Source of the DNA: Przewalskia tangutica
Lineage: Eukaryota > Streptophyta > Magnoliopsida > Solanales > Solanaceae
Length of the DNA: 64,000 bases
Reading direction: 5' to 3'
Assembly: GCA_029844215.1 (NCBI GenBank)
Contig: CM056732.1
Location: 56,343,007 to 56,407,006 of the forward strand
This document shows, piece by piece, positions 55,619 through 64,000 of this stretch. Under the pieces are notes generated by a model. That model saw nothing but the letters and a program-made list of their open reading frames with translations, was not told the origin of the DNA and did no database searches. The position numbers and the translations under genes were made by a program. Each line of letters starts with the position of its first letter. Position 1 is the stretch's first letter.

Positions 55619-56404
55619 TCATATGTCTTGTCTCCAACATGAAGTCATAATGTTATCAAAGGTCAGTGAGAAAGCCACATATTCATGAACTTGAAAGCGC
55701 TTCCCAAAGATTATAGATGCAATAATCGTGGCTATCACAGGACAGTGGTCCGAGACAGGCTCCATAGGCATGAAATTGGCCTTGCATTCTAAGGTCAAAT
55801 CACTCCAATTTTGATTCATCAACACTCTATCAAGCTTAGACCAAATCGAACCATTCGTCCAAGTGTAGAAGGAACCGGATGAAGGAGCGTCTTCTAGTCC
55901 ATGAGAATTCCTGAAATCTCCAAGATCCCTAAGTGCATAAGGCGTGAGAGGAGGACCCCCCACCTTATCATTAGGGTTGCAGTAAGTGTTGAAATCTCCC
56001 ATAATCATCCAAGGCTTATTGATGCCAACGCCCAAGTGAGAAAGGTGATGCCAAAGCATCCTTCTATCCGAGATGCTATAAACCGGGTACACAAATGTGG
56101 CAAGGAAGGACACTTGTGTTATATTGCAACTTGCCTGGACATGGATATGCTGAGAGTCCATACCAAGCACTTCGCAACAAACCCTGGATGGATCCCAAAG
56201 TAATAGCATTCTACCGCCTCCAATGAATTCCAAATTTGAGCAAAACTTCCACGCTTTGAATCTTTGAGTAGAAAGACTCATTCTTGGTTGAGATAGCTTA
56301 GTTTCCAATAGACAAATCATAGCCGCATCATGCTGTTTTGTGATACTACACACTAGAGCCTTGCGTGGCAGCCCTATCCCTTTGTCCGCAAAGACCACGG
56401 ACAT
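55619..56404 (-). pseudogene. LINE endonuclease domain (APE type, ORF2 N-terminus)
   Basis: Nicks target DNA to prime reverse transcription. The longest continuous frame in the window (261 codons). Motifs in order: 'AMICLLETKL' (catalytic Glu), 'KPWMIMGDFNTY' (GDFN), 'WTNGSIWSKLDRVLMN' (LDR) and 'PVSDHCPVIA' (SDH). The family's key residues are therefore in place; only the start of the domain (near 56404, usually 'WNCRG') reads oddly ('FADKGIGLPRKALV'), probably a frame slip of that start. Confidence 0.9.
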
Positions 56405-57036
56405 TCCAACAACGTATTTTCATATGGAAACAAAGGAGGTTTTATTAGCACCTCCGCGCTTAGCTGCCTTCGCTTTCCCACTGCTTTTCGGCCCATTCTT
56501 TTGGACAAAACCTCTTGCCATCCATCATCTTTGTTGCTGGAAGCCATAACTTGTGTCCCACCAAGCTATGTTCCCCGCGCTCAAAGTTAACGTTACTTGA
56601 CACAAGCCGAGCCTTTTCCGTAGCACCGCTGAATGTAACTTCATCCAATGAAGGTGGCGGGTTCATATGCATCTCGAATCGAATGTTTTGACTCACCCTC
56701 ATCCTAACATGTTGTGTAACGCCATTGTGAGAATTAGGCGGTGAGGACTTTGCTAGAGAATCCCGCAAACATGATGGGCCGAATGACCCAAACCGGAGGA
56801 CCCGCGGCACGTGATACTTCTCCCAAGCTTCCGCACTGCGAGGTGTTGTGTGCACGCTTTCTTCAATGTCCATCAAGTTATCGCGATCTACGGATGTTGA
56901 GAAGTTGGTGGATGGGGAGGGTTGGTTCCACCCGCACCTTTGTTGACCTTCAAATGAATAGAATCATCCTTGTTGTGGGGACCTCAGATTGCATGTTTTG
57001 AGCTTCTTCAATGTTGACATCATCCCTCGCCTTCCT

Positions 57037-57078
57037 ACACTTCAAGTGATTGTGTCCAAAAGCCGCACAATGATAGCA
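57037..57078 (-). other. CCHC zinc knuckle of LINE ORF1
   Basis: CYHCAAFGHNHLKC, spacing C-x2-C-x4-H-x4-C, all four ligands intact. Confidence 0.9.
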
Positions 57079-58169
57079 AAAGTCCGTAATTCTCATAGTT
57101 TACCCTTTGTGTATACTTTCATTATCGGGAGATTGACGACAAAATCCATTATCGGCTCGCTAACATCCACTTCCACTAGAACTCTTGCATAGTTCATTTT
57201 AGACCTTTCCTTAGTATATTGGTCGCTGTAAAGAGGTTTTCCTACACGTGAAGCAATCTTACTAAGGCCCGCAGACTCAAATAGAAAGGGGAATGTCCGA
57301 AAGTGACCCAAATAGGAATGTCCATAAACAAATCATCCGTTATAAGAACTCCTTTATTGATAGCCTTGAGCATCATGGTTTTCCCAGACCATATAAGGGC
57401 CTCCGTGAAGTACATTAGTGCGCTCTTCCTCCGTCATGAATTTGAACATCGCCCACCTTTGCCATATGGTATAATACGGCATTTAACTCCCATCCTTTCA
57501 CAATCGTATTCAAAGCTTCTCTTCCCTGAAAGGACCTGAAGCAACCTATTAGGCAATAGCCCCAAGTTTCTATGAAAGGAACTTCATCCTCAAGATCTAT
57601 ATTTACTTCCTCCTTGTTGTTCAATAAATTGTAACTTCATACCTTTTGCCTCAATCCTAGTTCCCGCAAAGACTCAGATAAGTCTTTTAGGAGGAAGGAC
57701 CTTTGCCATGGTTTGGGGAAGATTGTTGTGAGTTGTGGCCGTGGTAGGAAATGATGTGGTTTAGAAGGTGCATTAGTGTGTAAATCATTGGGAGGTATAT
57801 CCGGAGGTATAGGCAGGGGAAGGGTAGAAGTGAGCTTGGGCCCGCAATGTAAGAGATGATTTGCGTGCCATTTGGGAGGGTAGGGAATTTGTGTTGGTTT
57901 TCAAGGAATAGAAGGAAGAGGAGATAGAAGTGTGGTGTTGTGAAATTCAGAAGTAGTGAAGTGGTATTAGATGAGAGAGGGGGAAGTTTAGGACTCTACC
58001 GAATCCGAGGAAGTGTTAAAGACGAAAGCGAGTTGTGGTTCTTGAGATTGGCTCCACTTAGCAAACTAGCTAAAGTAGGGAAGGCTTCATTGACACTTAA
58101 AGAAATCGGGTTGTTGACTTGAATCACGAGAAGGCACTTTGAATGTCGTCTCATTCAATGTTGACCTCG

Positions 58170-58750
58170 CTACTTGCATCATTGATGGATATGGAGTTCC
58201 TAGGCTCCTCGACATAGAAATAGCTTTGTTTCTCACAATTGACTTGGCTCTTCGTAACGTGAGTAGTCAATGCCCCTAGATTGTCCTCTGATCCGCCTTG
58301 GAACCAAGACCATCATAAAGTCCCGAGTTATTAGAGAGTCATCGATACCCGCCACATTCAATGCCGAATTTCTCGCCTCGCAATATTGATGGTTGTGGAG
58401 TTCCTAGGCCTTCGACAAAGAAATAGCTTTGTTTCTCACAATTGACTTGGCTCTTCGTGTAACGCGAGTATTCAATGCCCCTAGATTATCCCCTGATCCG
58501 CCTTGGAACTAAGACCATCATAAAGAACCGAGTAATGAGAGAGTCGCTGGTACCCGCCTCATAAATGTGCGACGCCTGCACCTCAATCCAAACGCTGAAC
58601 CCACCATTGACTTAGCTCCTTGTAAAACGGGTAGTTAATGTCCCTAGGTTATCCCCGCCCGCCTTGAAATCGGACCATCATTAAGGCCCGGTTGGGAGTG
58701 TAAACTTGATACCCGCAGATTAAAGTTTGACGCCTCGACCTTCAATTATG
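58170..58750 (-). repeat. Tandem repeat of about 200 bp in LINE ORF1 region, 3 copies
   Basis: 'agctttgtttctcacaattg' occurs at about 58221 and 58424, each followed by 'atgcccctagatt' and 'gaccatcat'. A third, weaker copy begins near 58605 ('cattgacttagctccttg'). The spacing of about 200 bp is not a multiple the broken frames let me test. Confidence 0.8.
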
Positions 58751-59559
58751 ACGTCAAACCTCGGGGCTAGAAACCCTTCGTATTCCACATCTGATCTTGA
58801 TCCTGCATAGAGTGCATATTCCTAGTATCATTGTTATCCTCGTGACCCGCCTTAGCCTTCTCGACCCAAGACCCACCCGTAATAGAGTAGTTCCATCGCT
58901 TCCTGGCATTGAAGTTTGCTCTCTTGTCATCCGCGTTGAACTTCTTGGGGATAAGTACCATCAATGCTTTCAACCGACTTTAATCAAACAAGACATGATT
59001 ACTCTTGGACCCATGAACCCTCGCACGACCCGCCAAGAACCTTTGACCCACGCCCGACCCGGTTTAGACCCGAATGCCATCGTGGTTCGCTTCACCAATT
59101 GCAATGTCCGCCCAGATTTTAACCCTTTATCGGCAAACCCGAGAGAATTTCCGTGTAGTGTCGGGTACTAATGCCGAGGATCGCCTAGTTCTTCCGAAAT
59201 GATCCCTTTACCAACAAATTGGCCCGTGGAATGATCAACCACCATAGTAGCATTGTGGGCGCTAATGGTCCCGCTTAAGTTCCGCTTCAAACTCACTAAT
59301 ATCCAAGCTTTCAATTTCGATATTTTTGCCCCATTCATGTATCCTTTGTAGCATAGAATCATCTACTACATTTTCTAAAGGAAAGCGCGAGTCCGAGTAA
59401 CATGAACCAACACGTAGGGTCCGAGATTGCTTAATAAGATTTTCCTCGGCAATTGTTGGACTAATGCCATTCTTTTTTTCTTCTTTGTTCTAGCTTTAGC
59501 CGAACTACCGAACCTCCCGAATCATTGCTAGAACGTGTGTAACGCTTAGACTTTTTCAT

Positions 59560-59696
59560 ATTGTGGACAATAACAATCAAACCATAATGAATCAAACGAA
59601 AAACTAAGTGGAAGAAGAGGAAGAAACCTAAGGAGCAACTAAGGGAAACGTTGAGAGCGTTTTCTTAGTGAGAGAAACTTCTCTCTAACTCCTATC
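59560..59696 (-). other. LINE 5' leader
   Basis: 137 bases between the target duplication and the first likely ATG. Includes a short 'gagagaaacttctctc' inverted repeat near 59670-59685. No other motif recognised. Confidence 0.6.
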
Positions 59697-59711
59697 AGGA
59701 GACTGATTTTT
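59697..59711. other. LINE target-site duplication, right copy
   Basis: 'aggagactgattttt', identical to 53012-53026. Confidence 0.92.
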
Positions 59712-61182
59712 GAAAGTAAAGAGACTTGACTTATAAACAACTTGATTTTGGGAAAGGAGAAGTAACTTGATTTAAAGGTATAGGTTACTTGTTTTTAAAA
59801 GAGTAAGACACTTGGTTTAAAAAGTATATTGCTACTTGACTTTAAAAAGGAAAAATGTCTTTGTTTTAAAGGAAGGCATGGTTTTGTCTTAAAATGGTTT
59901 AAAAAGGAAGGCATGTTTTTGTCTTAAGATTGGTTTAAAAGAAGGTATGGAAATTGTTTTGGTTTACTTAAAAGATAGTTACTCTAATTTGATACTATGG
60001 GTATCGTGTGACTTTTGAAAGAAATGGATCTTTTTGAGAGTTGAAGTGTAGTACTTTTAGGTTAAAACCCGATTTGTTGACATAAAATAAAAGTACCTTG
60101 TGAGTAACTTGACTATGTTGGCTTGTGATAGCCTTGTAATACTTTCGTTGGTTTGATAAGTAAACATGTTATGACGCTACGTGTGTCTTGTGACGCTTGT
60201 GTAAGCGGGTTTTCTTGTTGTGCTTATGTTGTTTAACGATAAGCCAGTTGCCGGGTATTATATCACTTACCCCCGACTTGTTATGCCGAGGTTAGCCACC
60301 CCGATGCGAGAATACCTCATGCGGTCCATGTGACCTATGCGAGTCGCGGAGTTCCAAGATGATCACTCCGCGTGTTACGCCGACGCGAGAATACCTCACG
60401 CGGTCCATGGCTACGCGATCGCGGAGTCCAGACGATGCCACGGGTTAGCTACCCCCGACGCGAGAATACCTCATGCGCGTCCATGGCTACGCGATCGCGG
60501 AGTCCGACGACGCGAGTTAGACCCGACGCGGCAATACCTCATGCGGGCCGTGGCCTATGCGATCGGGGAGTTCTGAGGATTAGGCTCGCATAATGATACT
60601 ATGGGCGATTGGCCTGCTTCGATCATTAGCGCCTAGAAAAGACCACGTTACATCTATTTTGCTCTTGTTTATGCCGGCACTATGCGTTAAATTGGGTTGT
60701 TTACGTGACGATTTGGAACCGTTTTAAAATGTTATGATTTTATTTCGCATTTACGCTTCATACTTGGTACCGTTGATCGACCTCCTTCGGGCGCGTTCAT
60801 GCCGCAGTGAGGTACACCGCTTGTTGATCCTCGCCATAGGATCACGTCAGCTTGGGAAGCTCCGCTTCTCCGAGGCTTATCTTGTGGTATGATTCCCCGA
60901 GAGTGTAGGTTCTTATACATTCAGGTATGGCGGCCCCGTCCCGTCATTGTTGTTATAAAACTCTTGCAGGTCCGTAGTAATCGTGGCGGTGGTTTGTAAA
61001 GGATGTAACTGTTCAAGTTTTATTTATATATACAGAAAGGTAACCGTTTTGGTTAGCCTGTTTTCTTATTTCACTGTTTATCTTTTATGAGTTTTTTTAT
61101 TTCCGCTGATTTTCTCTGATGTTGTATCACTAGGGTACCCGGGGTAAGGCATCAGTCGCGGGCTCGAGGTCGGGTCGTGACA
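59712..61182 (+). repeat. B-type LTR, copy 3, last part
   Basis: Resumes the LTR after the LINE at 'gaaagtaaagagac' and ends GGGTCGTGACA at 61182. Tandem repeat 60300-60590 with four units, then the conserved 3' block. The three parts total about 3.24 kb, matching the intact B-type LTR. Confidence 0.9.
60300..60590 (+). repeat. Tandem repeat in B-type LTR copy 3, 4 units
   Basis: Units around 'gagaatacctcatgcg' at about 60310, 60387, 60462 and 60533, one more than in the other B-type LTRs. Confidence 0.78.
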
Positions 61183-62575
61183 TAGCATGTTAATTACGGT
61201 TATCGGGCCTTGAAAAAGATGGAAAAGTGAGTAGAAACGGGGGAAATGCTGCCCAATTTTTCGTAGAATAAGAGATCTTACTTAGAAGAATTCTACGTAG
61301 AACTAGAAGTTGATAGGCGTGTTTTGACTATTATAGGTTGACACTCTGCGCGCGACATATCCGACTTGGCAAGTGGATTTAGCCGAGGAGGTATGTGATT
61401 CTCCATATCCTCTTGAGCATGATATTTGTGAAATATATATAGTACGGTAGACGTACGTGTGTTAACTAAATTTGGTTTCACTTTGATGTCTTTTGACTTG
61501 AGTTCTAAATATTAAGAATCTTGAAATATTTCAAAAAGAATTATGAAATCATTATTTGGAAGGAAATTAATACTTGGTTTTAAAAGAATAAGTTCTTTTG
61601 GTTTTCCAAACAAATGAGAATGTTTTGATTAATTATAAAGCTTAAGTGTTATACTAGCTTTATGAGAAGTTAGGTATAACAACTTAAGAAAGATAAAAGG
61701 GACGGTTTACTTATTCGTTTATGAAAGCCTTGTAATGATTTCTGAATGTGTGGTAAGTTGGTTTGATAAGTAAACATGTTATGATGCTACGTGTGTGTTA
61801 GTATCTTGTGACGCCAGTGTGTAAGGGGTTTTTTCGTTGTGCTTATGTTGTTTAACGATAAGCCCGTTGTCGTATTATATCACTTACCCCGACTTGTTAC
61901 GAGCGGGTTAGCCACCCCGATGCGAGAATACCTCACGCGTCCACGGACCTACGCGAGTCTGCGAGAGTTCCGTGAATCACCCGCGTGTTACGCGATGCGA
62001 GAATACCTACGCGTCCATGTGGCCACGCCGACGCGAGGAATACCTCACGCGTCCATGCGTACGCCGATTGCGGAGTCCGTGTTGATGTCGCGTTAGCTAC
62101 CCCGACGCGAGGAATACCTCACGCGGCCTAGCGACCTATGCGATCGCGGAGTTCCAGGATTAGGCTCGCATAATGATACTATGGGCGATTGACCTTACTT
62201 CGATCATTAGCGGCATAGAAAAGACCAGTTACGATACAACTATTTGCTCTTGTTTATGCTGTGGCACTATGTGCGGTAAAATTGGGTTGTTTCGTACGTA
62301 TTTGTGAATTGGTTTTAAAATGTTATGATTTCATTTCGCATTTTTACGCTTTCACATACTTGGTACTGTATCGACCTCCTTCGGGCGCGTTCACGCCAGC
62401 AGTAGAGGTACTCGGTTGTTGATCCCCGCTCCAGGATCACCGCTCGCTGGGAAAGCCCCATTTCTCAAGGCTTATCTTTGGGTATGATTTCCGCCATCAG
62501 AAGTTTATGTACATTCAGGTATGGCGGCCCCGTCCGCCATAGTTGGTTACATTCTGAGGTCTGTAGTCCCGTAAA
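61183..62575 (+). repeat. LTR fragment G
   Basis: LTR interior from the 'gctgcccaatttttcgtaga' segment (61251) through 'gaggaggtatgtgattctcc' (61385), the AT-rich middle and a tandem repeat (61918-62165), to the conserved 3' block. Cut at 62575 inside the 'gaggtctgtagt' segment by a minus-strand LTR. Neither LTR terminus is present. It directly follows the end of a B-type LTR. Confidence 0.82.
61918..62165 (+). repeat. GC-rich tandem repeat in LTR G
   Basis: Four units around 'gcgaggaatacctcacgcg', irregularly spaced (about 61925, 62001, 62036, 62108). Confidence 0.7.
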
Positions 62576-64000
62576 TGTCACGACCGACTGCCCGCGATCG
62601 TGTCTTACCCGGCACCCTAGTGATACAACATCGAGAAAATCAAAGGAAATAAAAACTAAAACATGAGACAAGACATAAAGTGTAAACAAAGCAACTAAAA
62701 CGGTCACCTTCCAATATATACATATATATATCAAATCGAATGCTTAAATCCTTTTCAAACCCCGCCCACAACAAAGATTACAGCACTTCTAAGAATGTAA
62801 CCATAACTATGACGGACAGGCCCCGCCATACCTCGAATGTACAAGTAACTACACCGACAGGACTATACCAAAGATAAGCCTCCTGAGAAACGGAGCTTCC
62901 CAAACGCCGAATGTGATCCTATGAGCGAGGATCCACAACCGATGTACCTCTACCGGCATTTAACGCAGCCCCGGGCGAGGTCGACAACAGTACCAAGTAT
63001 GTGGCGAAAATACTGTAAATGAAATCATAGTAGTCTATATAAAACAAGAGACATGTATGATAACCAAACTACAGTTCACAATATAATTCAGCAGACATGT
63101 CAAGTCAGGGACTCACGCCCGTACAGTCATCCCTCAAATATAACTCGAATTTAACTCGCACAACGGCCGCATGCCCGACATCTTACCTCTGTACAAGCAT
63201 GGCCATGGAACCATCCTAATGGAAGCATACCCGCCACCCATCGTGTCGGTATGTCCAAAGGAAATAACAAGATAACAATCATAATGGAAGATACTCGTGG
63301 CCACCCATCGTCAAGATGTCCAAAGCAAATAACAAGATAACACTTAATGGAAGCATACCCGGCCACCCATCGTGTCGGTGATGTCCAAAAGGAAATAACA
63401 AAATAACAATCAAAGTGGAAGCATACTCGGGCCACCCATCGTGTCGGTATGTCCAAAACAAATAACAAGATCACACTTAACGGAAGCATACCCGGCCACC
63501 CATCGTGTCGATGTCCAAAAGGATCGATATAGTGGAAGCATACCCGGGCCACCCATCGTGTCGCATGTCCATCAATCAACCGATAGCCTACCTCCAACGA
63601 GACGCCAGTAGCACGTAAATACAACACTTGCACAACAAAGGTTATCACCACAAGCATAGGCAAGTTCAACATACTTTTAGACATTCTTTTTATTACAACA
63701 AAACCGGACTTAACCCCAAGGTACTACGTATTCTAACTCTTTAAAAGATCCATTTCCTTCACAACAAGTCACATGATACCCGTAGTATCAAAATAGAGTA
63801 ACTATCTTTTTAAGTAAAACAAAAACAATTTTCATACCTTCTTTTAAACCATCTTAAGACAAAACCATGCCTTTCTTTTAAACCAAAACACTTCAAATTC
63901 CTCAAGTCCCTTTTCTTTAGAAAACAAGTTCTTACTTTGAATTTAAGAAAATCAATACTTGTTATTAATGATCTTAATAAAGCAGCCATGATCTAGGAAA
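62576..64000 (-). repeat. LTR H, runs off the right edge
   Basis: Minus-sense LTR end TGTCACGACCGACTGCCC at 62576, conserved GC-rich block to about 63010, a tandem array at 63215-63571, the AT-rich middle, and the 'gcagccatgatctaggaaa' block at the window edge. Its 5' terminus, promoter and internal region lie beyond 64000. Confidence 0.87.
63215..63571 (-). repeat. Tandem array, 56-69-bp unit, 6 copies
   Basis: 'ccacccatcgt' recurs at about 63236, 63301, 63363, 63432, 63495 and 63551, with 'gtccaaa' and 'aataacaagataac' between most copies. It makes a 177-codon antisense ORF that is only a by-product of the repeat. Confidence 0.9.

Larger units (their letters stand above)
56440..59559 (-). 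pseudogene. LINE ORF1 (nucleic-acid-binding protein), frameshifted
   Basis: Would coat LINE RNA. A possible start is the ATG complementary to 59557-59559 ('MKKSKRYTRSSNDSGG'); a coherent frame follows to about 59260. A repeat-rich section occupies 58170-58750. The DUF4283-like domain reads 'WGYCLIGCFRSFQGREALNT' (57540-57600) and 'SKIASRVGKPLYSDQYTKER' (57205-57265), then 'YARVLVEVDVSEP' (57155-57195). A CCHC zinc knuckle 'CYHCAAFGHNHLKC' is at 57037-57078. The C-terminal frame is 56460-56876. ORF1 with DUF4283 and one knuckle is normal for plant L1-type LINEs; the long N-terminal section is less usual. Confidence 0.82.
53027..59696 (-). mobile_element. LINE (L1-type, with DUF4283-like ORF1), near full length
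   Basis: Non-LTR retrotransposon of about 6.67 kb on the minus strand, flanked by a 15-bp duplication. Its 3' poly(A) appears as the T run 53022-53034. From 5' to 3': short leader, ORF1 with an N-terminal basic region, a repeat-rich part, a DUF4283-like domain and a zinc knuckle, then ORF2 with an APE-type endonuclease, reverse transcriptase and an RT zinc-binding region. The preserved 5' end and long duplication indicate a normal target-primed insertion. All reading frames are broken, so the copy is probably dead. It lies in a B-type LTR; the empty site is seen at 38922-38936. Confidence 0.93.

Noticed and set aside
61183..62575. Left flank of LTR G as unique host DNA
   Set aside because: The segment matches LTR interior blocks from its first 100 bases on, so there is no clear non-repeat DNA.
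63215..63571. CRISPR-like array
   Set aside because: Units are contiguous degenerate minisatellite copies with no unique spacers, in a plant LTR.
63151..63684. 177-codon ORF with repeated Trp/Gly-rich motifs
   Set aside because: By-product of a tandem nucleotide repeat inside an LTR; frame drifts between units.

Overview
This is a stretch of plant nuclear DNA, most likely angiosperm and probably eudicot, made entirely of nested retrotransposons. I found no host gene, tRNA, rRNA, CRISPR array or bacterial feature. The plant call rests on long Ty3/gypsy LTRs, a primer-binding site matching plant initiator-Met tRNA (TGGTATCAGAGC), a Tekay/Del-like polyprotein order (gag, protease, RT, RNase H, integrase, chromodomain-like tail), and a LINE whose ORF1 carries a DUF4283-like domain. 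The species cannot be named from the sequence.

Layout. 1-4112: two minus-strand LTR pieces, one inside the other. 4113-5830: internal remnant of a non-autonomous element on the plus strand. 5831-8974 and 9071-10031: two B-type LTRs separated by only 96 bp of internal DNA; the second continues at 38528-40379. Into it went element A (plus, 10032-38255). Into A's 5' LTR went element D (minus, 13432-32384), the only copy with a full gag-pol. Into D's 3' LTR went element C (plus, 14357-23657), with a perfect 5-bp target duplication. 40380-42510 is a truncated LTR (F). 42511-42840 is an internal tail leading into a third B-type LTR (42841-61182). That LTR was split by element E (minus, 43441-51840, target duplication ataat) and by a 6.7-kb LINE (minus, 53027-59696, 15-bp target duplication). 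61183-62575 is another LTR fragment (G), cut by a minus-strand LTR (H) that runs off the window at 62576-64000.

How the parts relate. The A, B, C, D and E LTR types share ends, primer-binding site, polypurine tract and several internal blocks, so they form one extended family. Element D encodes the enzymes. A, C, E and the 4113-5830 remnant lack protease, RT and RNase H: they keep gag, a shared filler of about 500 bp that shows no coding potential, and at most a decayed part of integrase. They look like one non-autonomous lineage that would need proteins from a D-like partner; this is inference. Each LTR type carries a different tandem repeat at the same internal position.

Data quality matters here. 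Near-identical copies differ repeatedly at CAG/CTG and other CHG sites and in homopolymers, mostly by loss of one base. This looks like base-calling error at methylated CHG sites as much as biological decay, so many of the frameshifts reported below may not be real.
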